From Cinnamomum chago (lineage: Eukaryota > Streptophyta > Magnoliopsida > Laurales > Lauraceae), in contig CP142452.1 of assembly GCA_038049695.1 (NCBI GenBank), positions 75,524,501 through 75,588,500 on the forward strand: a stretch of 64,000 nt of DNA, read 5' to 3'. How positions within the stretch are numbered: position 1 is the stretch's first letter; each line of letters begins with the position of its first letter. The notes under the pieces were generated by a model. It did not search any database and was not told where the DNA came from. It saw nothing but the letters and a program-made list of their open reading frames with translations. Below, in pieces: positions 13,101 through 26,064 of the stretch. The translations under genes were made by a program, and so were the position numbers.

Positions 13101-15933
13101 TTGTCCCGTCCATATGTCTTTTAATTATATTCTATCCAAAATGTAGCACTTGGTTTGGATGATCTTGATGCTCATATGCATGTCATGTACAAGGTGGATG
13201 AGTTGACTTAATGTTATTCTTGGTGGAAGACATGCATAGGTGCTGCATTTGTACGCTCTGGCAACATGTCCACCTGATATTAATGGCTTAAACCATTCAC
13301 TTACGAACTTTAATCTGTTCTATTAGTTATAAAAAATATAAAATGGAAACTAATATGTTGGGCAATCAGTGTATGCATCTCTATTCAGTTCTTAAACTGG
13401 TATATAATCCATGGTGTTGTATTTTTGGTAGTAGCACTAGCATCAACTGATTGAAGCCTCTTTACAGGTAAAAGCAAATATAGTTTTGATCGAAAATGGA
13501 CAAGTTCAGAAAGGAATTGTAGATCTTGTAAGCAGATTCCATATAAGGAAGCTTGTTATGGGAGCAGCACCGGATACGTAAGTGCTTATCCTTGAACCAA
13601 CATTTCCGAATTTTGATTTTAATTGTCAAAGTGTGGACTAATTGAACTTAGTAACCAAGTGCACATATTCCTCATATACTTAGAATATCCTGTGACCTTT
13701 TGATATATAACAAATACCTAAGGGCCTGTTTGGCATTGTTCTCGTGTTGTTCCCAATATTGTATTTAGATCAGGTTGTATTGAGATCGGGTTGTGCCAAG
13801 ACAATACTCTCCAGAACTTATTTGGCAACAATATAGTAAATTGTTCTGTTGAGAATATGCTGTACAAAACTTGTTTGGTAACATTATAAAAGTTTGGTTA
13901 CAATGTGGGACCCACCTATTATTTGTGGCACTCTATTATTATCGTATATGGGACCCACTTGTTAAATTATAACATGGTACCACCTTTAAAATTAGAACAT
14001 GGGGCCCATATTCATAGGATTTACAATATGGGCCCACCTTTTAGGAATTATAATGTGGGGCCACCTTTTTATGAATGTAAATATGGGACCCGATTTTAGA
14101 AATTACAACATCGTACACACCTTTAGATATTAGAATATGGGCCCACATTCATAGGATTTACAATATGAGTCTAACTTTTGTGATCATGATCATGTGACCC
14201 ACATTTAGGAATTACAAAGTGGAGCCACATTTTTTGTGATTGTGGACACAGGACCCACCTTTAGAAATCACAACGTGGTGCCCACCTTTAGAAATTAAAA
14301 TGTGGGGGCACATTCATAGGATTTACAATATGGGTCCACCTTTATAGTAATTATAATGTGGGGCCATCTTTTGATTGATTATGAATATATGACCCACCTT
14401 TAAAAATTACAAGTGTTCTCACCTTTAGAAATTAGAACATGGGGTCATATTCATAGGATTCACAATGTGGCTCCGCCTCATGCTATTGTGACCATATGAC
14501 CTACCTTTAAGAATTATAAAGTGGGGCCACCTCTTTTGTGATTGTAGACATGACCCACATTTAGAAATTACAATGTGATGCCCACTTTTAAAAATTAGAA
14601 CATAGGGCCTTATATTGTGGTCCCACCATTATAGGAATTATAATATGGGCCCACCTTTTGTAATTGTGACCATGTGGCCCACCTTTAGGAATTACAAAGT
14701 GGGGCCACTTTTTTTGGGATTGTGAACATGGGGCCTACCTTTAGGATAAGTGAGAGGATTTGAAATCTTTAAATGACCAAAGGCAACAGATAAGAGATAA
14801 GTTGAAATCAACTTCGCCAACAAGTTGTTTCTTAAAAAAAACAATGTTTTTTGGTTCCAACTTTCTTATGCTAGCGGGTTAAGATTTTGGAGTTCCTTCC
14901 GGTGAGAACAATATTGGGAACAAAGATTTACACGAACCAAACATGTTTTTCATAGCTTTATCTTATGGGAACATCCGAATGGCACGATGCCAAACACACC
15001 CTAAGCTACTAAATATGAGAACACTGTTTTGTGGGCATTCTGCTTTCTATGAAACAAAAGACTCTGAAATCCATGGTTGTTCTTTTTAACAAGTGCCCAG
15101 AACCAATGCCTTCTTGGCATGTGCTTCACTTCCAAAAGAGTGTGGAACATGCAGAGATAGCAGTGGGCTAATACTCATTAGATTCACTGGTATGGGGTGG
15201 GCGCACGGACAGGAGAGCGGGGGGGGGGGGAGGGAATTAAAACAGTCTCATTAGTTTGCTCAAGGTGGTTCTTGATCTCTTTCTTTTCATTTTTCCTATT
15301 ATTTTTCAGGGATTGGTTGGGCAAAATCCATTTATTGGGCTGAAAGAGCCTTAACTTTGATAATCATAGACAGTTTGAGGATGCTTGAATAGTAAAAATT
15401 TAAATCCTGAGGCAAGGCCCAGGAATAAGGCTCGGTCCCTGCTTAAAATAGGTCTGGTTTAGGCAATGTGGTAAAGCACTATGTGGAGGCTCCACATATA
15501 TTTTTAATGGAATATACCAACAGCAGGTAATTAAAATAAACTGAAAGCACAAATTTCTGTCAGAGCTTGGTTTGGTTATTTAATTCTATGTGAGAAGACA
15601 CAATATTTAGAAAATTATGGGGCTGTACCTTTCATTATTTACAGGAAGTGTTAGTTCATGGTAAAATGTACATAATATAAGGAAATAGGAGTCACAATTG
15701 AGTCTTCTTTGGTGCTGGTTTCATGGTATGGGTCTATTTATCTGGAGAGAAAAATAAAGTTGAGCATTCAATACTAGGAAAGAGAATCTTTGGTAAAATA
15801 TATTTTATGGACGATTGTTCTTAAAGGATTTTTTTTTTGGGGGTATATCTCCTTAAGATCTTTGGAGGAGTGTTGCAGGATTGATTCCCTTTCCTTGATT
15901 TTCTTTCAATCATGTACTACTGTCTTCCAAGGC

Positions 15934-15982
<49 letters not shown>

Positions 15983-18900
15983 TTGAGGTCTTGATTAATG
16001 AATCAGTTACCATTTGGGGAAACAAAAGCTGCAACAAGAGCTACTCTTATGTTGGTTAATATGAATGCATTGCTGCCTTTGACAAATAAAATATTTACAT
16101 TGAAATGAATGGAACTAGAAGCTTCTAGAAATTATAAAATTTATATGGTCTGATGTTTAGATAGAACTGAACAAAATGTCTGGAAGTGCGGTTCCGGGTC
16201 TGTGGAATGTGGGAAGCAGAATGTATCCAACATGGATACCTTTTCCATTTAAAATGTGCAAGATATGGACAAGAGCTTTGATGGTGATCAGAATAGATTG
16301 GAATGGAGAAACAAAATTTCATGTAGCTGACCCAAACAGAATTGGTATAAGGCTTTGGTGATGATGATGATGTTGACGGACTAGAGCTTGTAGCATAGTT
16401 GGAGGGTGCTCAGTGTCGCAACCACAAAGGTTGCATGTTCGTGTCATGTTACCATTCAAAAAGAAAAAAAAAAGGGAAGAAAGGAAGAAAGAAAAAGATT
16501 CAAATTTTCTTTAGGAAGGGACTTCTTGATATCAAATGTTCCAGTAGTATACATAACCCAAGAAATTTCCTTATGAAACGTTCATGTCCTCACTAATGAC
16601 TATACGAGTCAGTCTATTTTACTTTTAATTTTCACTTCAATGAATCATTCTATTTCTTTTATTATAGTTGCCACTTATGTTTCATATATGTACTTCATGA
16701 TTATTTTCTGCCAGTAAACATTTCTCATGGTTGCAATACAGTTGTATGAAGGTAAAGAGGAGCTCCACTAAGGCAAGCTATACTTCTAAGAATGCCTCAT
16801 CATTCTGTGAGATCTGGTTTGTCAACAAAGGAAAACATGCCTGGACGAGGGAGGCTTCTGAAGGCCCAAGCTCTCTACCACCCACTCTTTGCTTACCCGA
16901 AACTGCACATACAGAAAGATATAGGTCTAAATCATCTCACTCTTGCAGCAGTGAAACTGACTCTAATCTGGATAATCTTAGATCCAGTTCTTCCTCCAGT
17001 AGGTTTTCTAGTGCTAGAAATAGTCTCGTGACTGAACCCGACGAAAGAGAAGCAAAGATATCCCCAACAGAATCCAACTTTACTGATACAATTGATCCTT
17101 ATAATTCACGGAGCTCTTCTTGTTTGACCAATTCAGCATCTGCCCTCTCTTCGCCAACTGAAAGAAAGGTTTCATCAGAATTCCATTCAAAAGTGGAGGT
17201 ATTGATTATCTTCAGTTTGCCTTCTTTTTTGCTTCAGTAATACTCACCCACATAGACTATACACATGTGCTTAACCAATGGGGTTGGCAGGCAGGGATCG
17301 ATCCCGTGTCGCTCTTGTGGTAAGAGAGATGCCTTGCTACTGAACCATCAATGGGTTGGGAATTGTTATCTGTTTTGTGACTGACAATGATAGTGATTAA
17401 TATGATTTTTCCATGGAGGAAATATTGAATGTTTTATCTAACAATTTGCTATGGCCTACAAATTGTATATTGGTAATCACATGACGTTTCTTTTGATGGG
17501 TCCTATGACATGGATAAGGGATTCCTCAAAAACCTTTGTTATTTTGAATGATGCTTAGTGCCAATTTTGCTCTCATTAAATGTTGAGCATTGGCTGTAAA
17601 TTCATATCCACAAAATATGGATCTATTTGCTTTAGGTTACATTTTTAGGGCATAGGCTATTCAATGACGAACCCACAGACACACAAACCAAGATATCTCC
17701 TGTATTATTTATTATTTCAGTGGATCATATTTCACTATTTCTCTTGTTGATCATTTATAAACCTACATATTCTCTTTCAGGAAAAAAAGGATCTGGATAT
17801 CTTGTATAAGATTCTGATTGAAGCCAAAAGAGATGCTGACAAGTCGAAGGAAGAAGCCCATGCAGAGCTGCTAAAGTGTAAGAAATTGGAAGCTGAAGCT
17901 GCAGAAGCCATCAACAGGGTAGGCTTGCATTCGATTATGTTATTGTAAATATCCTGCTACTTTTCCTATGTTTAAATAATGTTTTGACAAAGGAGGCAAC
18001 TAGGTCATCCAAAATAAATAAGGTATAGATGATACAGGGTCTTGATTCCTGAGGATATGCAACATTTTCTTTGTGTTTTAAGAAGAGGAGGAGAGAGACA
18101 GGGTAAAGGTCTTATCACACCATCAAGTTACATTTTCTGACAATGTCAGCATATTCCATTAGTTCAGTTAACATACTGTTGGCGAATGGGCTTTCTTGAA
18201 AAACAAGTAGTTACAATTTACCTATGACTAACTCTCATTCTTCCTCTCACTAATAAACGTACAAAGGAAAAAAGAAAGACTAATACTTGTAAGGATAATC
18301 CCCACAGGTGAAATTATTAGTGGCATGTAGCATGATAAAATGTGTTACTTGCATTCCATTCAACATACAGGCACTAGAGTTTGCTAAGCTTACGCGCTCC
18401 CCTTTTTTTTTTTTTTTTTTTTTTTGTGGGGTGGGGGGGACTCCTTTTTAGGATCCCACATGAGCTTTCTAGATTGATTTCTTTATTGAGCCCGCGGTTT
18501 GGTGTGGCTTCTGGGAATCACCATGGAATAGTCAAATAAAAAAAAAACTAGAATAAAAAGAATAGCATGATTTTCATCTTCCACCTATCTTACTTAAGTG
18601 ATCCGTTAGTCAATTCTTTACCAAGCCTATTTCTGGTAAGGATATTCCCCACAGGTGAAATTATCAGTGGCATGTAGCATGATAAAATGTGTTAGTTGCA
18701 TTCCATTCAACATACAGGCACTAGAGTTTGCTAAGCTTACGCAAAGTTTTTAAACATTGATATCAATCATGAAAATGGTTTTCAGTTTCTAAGTTCTCCC
18801 ATTCGTCCGTTCATTGTATCACCTCTTTCCTTATTCCAGATTAAAGCTTCTGAAGTTGCCTGTGCACATGAATTAGAACTCAGAAAAGAAGTTGAAGAAG

Positions 18901-19389
18901 AGCTGAGAACTACTAAGCTCGAGCATGAAAAGCTCTCAGGACAAAGAGATGAAGCCATGAGAGAGTTAGAAAAGACCATGAGAAACCTAGCGATCCTTGA
19001 TGGTCACGCTCGAGAAGCCACCCGTCGTCGGGATGAAGCTACTGGAGAGTTGAAGCTCATCCAAGCATCTATAATGGCTCTTCGGCAAGAAAAGAAGAAG
19101 ATACGTCGGCAGAAAGAGGAAGCTGTGCGCCAACTTGAAAGATGGAGAACTCGCACTCGCGGGAAAGCACGATACTGCGACCAGTTTGATGGGTTTTTTG
19201 ACAGCTCATCTGAATTCATGGCATTTTCTCTGTCTGATTTGCATACTGCAACATGTGACTTCTCGGAGAGCTTTAAGATTGGGCAGGGGAGCCATGGATG
19301 TGTTTATAAGGGAGAGATGTTGGATACAAGTGTTGCTATAAAGAAGTTACATCCACATAACATGCAGGGCAGATCAGAGTTTCAGCAAG

Positions 19390-19442
<53 letters not shown>

Positions 19443-21999
19443 CGCGCGTGGAATCATTGCATTTTCATATCTACTTATAGGTGCATTTGGATGCAACTCC
19501 ATAGTGGAATCAATTGAAATTGTAAAGGGTTAGGAGTTCTAATCCCATCAGTGAAAGAACCCCAAAGTTTATTTTTCTAACTTTCGACCAATACAGTATT
19601 TGAGTTTTTGTCCATATTGCTTACACAAGATTTTTATGGTTTTGGTAAAATCTTGGACTTCCTCCATCAGTGAACACTTTGTTGGAAATCCAAGGTGAAA
19701 ACTCCTGAGTCCTGGGCCCAATCATATACACTGAAAGCCTGGAACTCTCACTCTGAAGCTCTGACTACATTACAACTTGTATCTGGTTTTAGGCCTTGGC
19801 AATTCATCAATTGTTGTCTATTTTCAGCCATTGCTCCATAGCATTAAGCTGTGCTATCACAGTTTCTGGTCATATATTGGTGCAAAGATGGGGTATCTTT
19901 TCTGAAGTACTAATAAGTACTGAAAACTAATTCAACAGTTGAAACTTCAGCTGTGGTTAACAATGTTTTGTTCTAGATACTTAGATACATGATACTAGCA
20001 CATGCTTAGGTTAGTAATATCAATGTGATACAACATATGGTTTAATGGTGGTACTTGTCTATCAGACACTGTGCCCATGTCTTAGCATATTGTATTATGC
20101 TTGGGGTTGTAATATCAACATGATGCGTTATATGACACGAGTGCTTCTTGTGTACCAGATACTTTGGCCATTACTTATTGTATCATGATTCTCTTATTCC
20201 CGAACTCTAGTTTTTTCGTAGTAACTGTGCGGATGGATAATCATATTCATATGAGTCTTGAATTTTGAGAAGTAACTATTTATTCCCACCCAGGCGCAAA
20301 ATCTAAATATGGCATAACTGGTTTCAGTCAGTCTGCATGCAACATATCCAAGTTTTTGCATTGAGGAAAGTCTCTTTTGATTGTACAAAGAGCACCCATG
20401 ACACAACTTAGGTCATTTGAGCTTTCACCGAGTTGGCCAAAATACAATTTGTTTGACCTAAAAACCTGTCATTCCTGCAGTATGACTAAAATGACTCTTG
20501 TTTCGATGCTTTTACATGTGCAGGTTCAAGTCCTCAGCAACCTACGGCATCCTCATCTCGTGACCTTATTTGGTGCATGCCTTGAGGCCTGGTCTCTTGT
20601 GTCTGAGTACATGCCAAATGGTAGCCTCCAACAGTGTCTTCTCCGTAAGACCAGTGCTCCTCCTTTGACATGGAAGACTCGCATCCGTATTGCGGCTGAG
20701 ATCTCCAGTGCTCTTCTCTTTTTGCACTCATCCAAACCTGAAAAGATCATCCATGGTGATCTCAAACCCGAGAATATCCTTTTTGATTCTGAGTACAAGT
20801 GTAAAATCAGTGACTTTGGGATTTCTCGGCTCTTACCAGAGGATACATTACGTTGCCCTTCTTTCCGCCGCAGCACAGAGCCAAAGGGTGCATTTCCTTA
20901 CACGGATCCAGAGTTCCAGAGGACTGGAGATCTGACACCCAAGTCAGATGTCTACTCATTTGGTATCATTGTTCTACAGTTGCTAACTGGGAGGTCCCCG
21001 GTGGGATTGGCATCTGACGTGCGTCGGGCAATGTCAACTGGGAAGCTGTCATCAGTTTGTGACCCATCAGCTGGAGAGTGGCCAATATTGGTGGCAAGGC
21101 GTTTGGCAGAGATTGGAATACAATGCAGCGAGATGAGTAGTCGGGATCGTCCAGAGCTGATGCCTGCAATGGTGAAGGAATTGGAGAGGTTGCATGTTGT
21201 AGAAGAGCGACCAGTACCATCTTTCTTCCTGTGCCCCATCCTTCAGGTAAGTGATCAGACTGATTGCTTTCTGCTGTATGAGATACAAGTTAATCCTTGA
21301 TTCAGTAATGGAAGCTTCTGATGGAACCCACCATTGTGTGATTGGTTATACTCTAATATTTCCCATCTCCATACCCTTTGGCTTTAGCTATCTGACTGTC
21401 ATCCACCAATCCCTGCATATTTAGGAAAGATCAGACAATTGTGATAACCTCTTTTCTGGTGGGCATTGTGGCCTGCCATATTACAGTTTGGTCATGAAAA
21501 ATGGGTTCTACATGTACAGTTATATTATGCCGAGCAGATGGTTCTATTGAACATTGGACATTCCTCTGTTCATTAGAAAAACAAATTAAAAAAAAAAACT
21601 CATTATTCAAAAAGGTACTGAGATCAACTTGGTTGGCCGCTTCTTACAATAGCTTGATTTTTTGGTTGATGATAAGGTTGAGTTGGAATGTTAATCGATC
21701 TGGCAGTGATAATGTTCATCCATAGTGAAGATTTGATTTTGCATTCTATGTTGGATTATAATGAAGACCAAGGTATCACTTTCCGCAAAGCTAATCTCAT
21801 CTAATGGCCTTTGCAGGAAATAATGCACGACCCTCAGGTGGCAGCAGATGGATTTACCTATGAAGGTGAGGCCTTGCGTGGATGGTTAGAAAATGGGCGT
21901 GAGACTTCTCCCATGACCAATTTGAAGTTGAGTCACTTGAATCTTACTCCAAACCACGCGCTCCGGTTTGCTATTCAAGACTGGCTTTGCCAGCCCTAA
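10138..21999 (+). CDS. PUB33-like: USP-kinase-U-box E3 ubiquitin ligase, PUB33-like (8 exons, 853 aa)
   Basis: Exons, all with GT-AG borders and consistent phase: 10138-10417, 11374-11492, 13468-13577, 16742-17198, 17781-17918, 18840-19391, 20524-21246, 21817-21999. They total 2562 nt including TAA. An N-terminal universal-stress-protein-like region (about residues 45-170, with ALVHVHQPSPTIPTL and KLVMGAAPD) is followed by a Ser-rich linker, a charged coiled coil (about 323-480), a protein kinase (about 496-765) and a C-terminal U-box (about 782-853, starting FFLCPI). The kinase has a glycine loop GQGSHG, the lysine in AIKKL, HGDLKPEN (629 on) and DFG (649). HGD instead of HRD makes it a non-RD kinase. 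Family members are cytosolic E3 ligases with a receptor-like-cytoplasmic-kinase-type domain. The start is the first ATG of the conserved N terminus. The exact orthologue (PUB32 versus PUB33) is not resolved. Confidence 0.93.
12779..12958 (+). mobile_element. SINE in PUB intron 2, 9-bp TSDs
   Basis: The element has an A-box-like TGGTGGAGTGGCATAAGG, a B-box-like GTGTCCGAGACTG and a terminal A14 tract. It is flanked by exact copies of TCACAACAC at 12770-12778 and 12959-12967. It sits in the 1975-bp second intron of the PUB33-like gene, in the same orientation as the gene. Confidence 0.8.
13722..15001. mobile_element. hAT-like MITE in PUB intron 3
   Basis: The left end GGGCCTGTTTGGCATTGT is an imperfect inverted repeat of the right end (complement GGGTGTGTTTGGCATCGT). 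Subterminal segments also mirror each other (TTCCCAATATTG near 13750 and CAATATTGGGAA near 14910). The interior is a minisatellite-like array. No transposase frame is present. Exact TSDs could not be assigned. The element accounts for much of the 3164-bp third intron. Confidence 0.65.
13905..14745. repeat. degenerate minisatellite of GGGCCCACCTTTAGGAATTA-like units
   Basis: Roughly 20 or more units of about 35-45 bp repeat the theme: a GTGGGGCCCACCTTT-like block, a GGAATTACAA-like block, then ATGTGG. Units differ by substitutions and small indels. The array fills the core of the MITE-like element in PUB intron 3. Open reading frames through it reflect the period and are not genes. Confidence 0.85.
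15936..15982. repeat. (TTA)n microsatellite in PUB intron 3
   Basis: About 16 uninterrupted TTA units. Confidence 0.95.
16385..16475 (+). mobile_element. possible SINE fragment in PUB intron 3
   Basis: A tRNA-like A-box TAGCATAGTTGG, a B-box-like GGTTGCATGTTCGTGTC and an A-rich tail from about 16458 suggest a short SINE. No TSD was found, so the call is tentative. Confidence 0.4.
17278..17357 (-). mobile_element. tRNA-like SINE head in PUB intron 4
   Basis: On the minus strand GGTTCAGTAGCAAGGCATC resembles an A box and GGGATCGATCCCTGCC a B box, spaced as in a tRNA. No poly-A tail or TSD is evident, so this is probably a truncated SINE. Confidence 0.4.
18289..18742. repeat. 107-bp direct repeat flanking a 240-bp spacer in PUB intron 5
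   Basis: Bases 18289-18395 recur at 18636-18742 with only a few changes (offset 347). The spacer starts with a poly-T run (about 18403-18425) and contains GGATCCCACATGAG and a poly-A run (about 18539-18548). The pattern fits local duplication around, or together with, an inserted sequence. Confidence 0.85.
19393..19439. repeat. (TC)n microsatellite abutting the PUB exon 6 donor site
   Basis: The run of TC units starts one base after the exon-6 splice junction (GAG|GTCTCTCTC, exon end 19391), so the GT donor is continuous with the microsatellite. Confidence 0.95.
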
Positions 22000-24900
22000 A
22001 TTGGTACTTCGATCGAATTTATATATATACACATGTATATATCAGGGCACATGATTTGTATCCACTAATTATGTGATATCTTGTGTATATATTTGTATGA
22101 ATACATGCATGCGAGCGTGCAGTAATGACCACTTGATACCACATGCTTAGATCTGAAATTTAACCTCAATGTTGTTGTAAGTCTGCCCTGTAATATCTAG
22201 TCAATGTATGCCCTGTGCCCTTATTTTATTTATCATTTATTTTTAATTATGGATGTGGAGTTCTTTGTAGTCTGAATGGTTTAAGAAGGCTTCAGATGGT
22301 TTGATGAATGAGTCTGTTAGAATTTAGATGGATATGAATAGAAAAGGGTGGTGCCCAATATGCTGGCCCTATCAGAGGTAGTGGATTTTTGGGTGTCTTC
22401 CAGGGTTCTGGACTCTGGACTGTAGATTTTCCAATTTTTTCTTTCTTTCATTTTTTTGGCAAATTCATGGTTTCATGATTCTTTTAAAGTGTGGGTTTAG
22501 GGCCAAAACTTTATGCTACTTCAGAGGCTGTCATTTTGATATTACAGCATCTAAAGTCCATCTCGTATATTTACCCCTCAGGAACTCATCATACTTTTGC
22601 TATTATTTCTCTTCCAACAAATATGAAGTTTGAGTACGCCCATATGTTGAGATTTTAATGTAATACTGATTTTGCATTTTCGTAATGAGTTAAATATTAA
22701 CACGTTCATGCAAGAAATTTAGGGACTCAAAACAATTTTAAAATATTCCTATGGTAACTCTAGATCATCATCATCATCTACTATTTAATCAATTAATTCC
22801 TAGCAACTCAGATAGAAAACTCAACAAATATACAAAAATTAATAGTTTATCAGGAGAATTATAGAATCCGCTAGGTGAATCTGAATTTAATTTAGGAATC
22901 TGAGGTTCAGATGCCAGAGATATTAAAATCCAATCAAATTCTGCTGTCCGATTAAACCCTATAGGTTTCGAATGGGGGAGTTCCTTCACAACACCATGCA
23001 TAAGAGGTTGTTTGTTTGTATCCATTTACATATGTAATCGGAGAACGTATGTAATGATTACACATTAGCATGTTTGTAATCCATGATAACTTTTTATCCA
23101 CTGTCCCATGCTAGATAAAATGCATCATGGTGGGTCCCACATGACAAGAGCCCGTTGAACTATGGGAAGGTGCGTGCTACCTTCTGGGTCAGTTTTATAT
23201 AAACCCCCTATGCTTTGTGAAATTCGCCTGCAGTTGTCTACGTACCTTTTGTTATTAATTCCAAAAGAATTCCCGTGTGAATTGTTGTTTGTGATGATGT
23301 GAGCAGTGTGAGCTAAAAGCAGCCAAGGTACTGTTATCCTCTTCAATGGGGCCTACTTATCCAAATCTGAACCCTCTTAACTGGACTTTGGCCAATTGAC
23401 TCTTATCGGAGTTGGGCCATCATCAGATGAATCATATTAAAATACATATATAAAATATTACTAGAGAAACCATATTATATATTAATCAATCTATTGGTAG
23501 ATCCAACTCTTCTTAGGTGTGAAATTGGGGGGAGAGCCTATAAGGAAGGAAACCCTTTTATTTTGGATGTGTGTTTCATGTCATTTCAAAGACCCATAAG
23601 GTATAAAAACATTGACCAATCTGCGTGGCAAAAGTGGTGAGTTGGGTCAAGGGTTGGCTGATGGCAAATCTAGCCCCAGTTGCATGTGGAAAGATCTGAA
23701 CCCAAACCGAATTTGGATGAAAGCTTAACATGCCTCCTGCTGATCCACAAATGATCATGTTACCCCTGCTTACAAAATACAAACCCTTAACAAATTTATG
23801 TGCACCATGACACATTGTATATACTTAGATGTTTAGGTCGAATCATGCACGTGTGACCAAGACATGCATGAGCCCAACCCTATTCCATGTGGGTTTCAAT
23901 TTTAAAATCCAGTCTGAGCCCATCCCAAACCTGAACAAGAGTATTTTTGAATTTCACGTTTGGTCAAGGCAGTTTGGTCAGGTCCACGTTGCACCCATAA
24001 TAAGGGCTACTAATCTGCAGCATTTGTTGAACGAGGGCTTGTTCCTTGTACTTGTTGTATTCTGGAACTTTTTTGCGTTTAGTTGGAATTTGGAACTTGA
24101 AAAATCTATCTAATGAGTCAAACACTGTGTCATTTTCTGGGTGGGTAGTTGTTATATTCATGTGACTGACCTTACCCTTTGTTTGTGGCGTTTAGTTCAT
24201 GCTTTCCGGATCATCCCAAAAACAAATGTCGTTTCAATTTTCAAAGAAGACTATAAAAGCAAAAAGCAATACGTGATAGCAAATAACAGTCCACGTACCT
24301 TAGCAAAAAAAATAGTAATAACAGTCCACGTAGGAGGAACATAGAATTCTTTCTAGGTGGGACTCGTTCTTGGGCCCATTTGAGATGTACTTTTAGGCAC
24401 TTGGGATGGACTCATGCCTGATTTTGTGGCCCATAGTAATAACTATAAGACTACAACTGATTTTTAGGCATTTGGGATGGACTCGTGCACTTTTCAATCT
24501 TTTTAATATTTCACTCAACATTATCACCCTTCTTTTGGGATTTTTCCCCTCACCTCTCTCTTGTATAAGCTAAAGAACAAGCCATTGGCATCAGGGATTA
24601 TATCATACATCTGAATGATGAATGATTCAAGGGCCAATATTAGTCAGGTCAATTAAAGGAGGGACGGGGGAGAGAGAGGTCAAGCTGAGACCACCAGTGG
24701 CTCATTTGGGCTTTTCTGTTGAAAATAACGTGATAGAGGTAAAAGGTTGTCCATTTCCAGCCCAGCCCGTCATGTTATCGGGCTAGTTTCATATCCACAT
24801 CCAGCCCATTGGCCCGGGTTCATGAAAAAACATTCATCAAATGCCCAGTGCAGATCATTGGTTTTGCCTGGCTAAGCTTCCTTAGCTTTTTTGTTCATTT

Positions 24901-26064
24901 CTTTTGGTTTGCCTGGGCTGTGTTTCTGTTGGGGTTGTCCTGTTTGGCTTTCTTTTATCTTTTCTTTGTTTTGGTTGTATGCTTGCTGTTGTTTTTGTTG
25001 TTCGTTTTAATGATAAGCTCGTTTGGTAAAGGCATTTGGATTGTTTAAATGAAAATGACATCACCAGGTTCTAGATTAAAGTCGTTGAAGAAGGTTTGAC
25101 CGGCAATCGAGATGGTAATTTTGATCATTCTAAAGATAAGGGAGAGGCTATTGATAATGTTGACACGTGATCATTTTAAGAATGGGGGAGACTATTGATA
25201 ATTTTCACACTTATATACATATGGGATATGAAAATAAGTTTCTTGTAATGAAAGGGTACTTCATATGTAATTATTTCTTTTATAAAAATGTGACATACGT
25301 AAAACACTTTGTTATATTGTTTGAAAGAACCATTTTCACATGAGTTGATCATGAGTACAACCAATGATTTGAAATGGATTCAAACTTATTAGATGTTTTT
25401 TTCCCAAAAACTTCTCAAAATTTATGAAGATTTAAATTTGAAATTAAATTTCTTGATACTGATATGAGAAGATCTGGGGGCCTACAAAAATGTAAAAAAT
25501 CAGATCTATAGGTTTAAATTCTTTAGATGACTTTCACAAATATTTCAAAATCTAAGATCAAAGATAGCAAACTTAACATCTTAGAGTTTATTAGTCCAAT
25601 AAATAAGATGAAAGGCTCGGATTGCCAATTGGGGCCCTTAAAAGTGCAAAGAAAAAAAAGGTGAATGAAGGTTGACCCCTCAACATGTGCGAAACAGAAG
25701 CTCATCATCTGTTGCATGTGTACCAATCCCTTTTCTTATCTCCTCATTTTATTATGTAGTTGTTTACCATATCCTAAGTGTGCAAATGAGATGTTGAAAA
25801 TGACATCATTTACATATATATCATTTTCACACTTCATTTATACATTTGATGCGTAAATAAGTGCCAAAATGATGAAAAAAAAAAAAAGTGCCAAAATGAT
25901 GAAAGAGGAAGTAGCTGAAAATTAATTAAAGTAGTGACCATCTTTTATTCATGTCATAGCTATTACAAATCCATCAGCTATTATAAGTACAGCAATACAA
26001 CTTCAAAGCAGGTGCCTTTATTTAGCATGCATCAAGCAGCACATATACCACGTACTGTTAAGAT
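22000..26064. other. 3' flank of PUB gene and intergenic, no gene recognised
   Basis: The first 200-300 bases after the PUB stop are TA-rich and probably hold its 3' UTR; no single poly(A) signal stands out. The rest has no supported coding region. A partly repeated phrase (TTGGGATGGACTC at about 24403 and 24473) and a 17-bp direct repeat flanking an A run (about 25861-25905) are the only structures I noticed. Bases 25910-26064 form the BSP1 3' flank and are shared with BSP4. Confidence 0.5.

Noticed and set aside
13905..14745. Possible CRISPR-like or coding repeat array
   Set aside because: Units are degenerate with no constant spacers, in a plant intron; it is a minisatellite inside a MITE.
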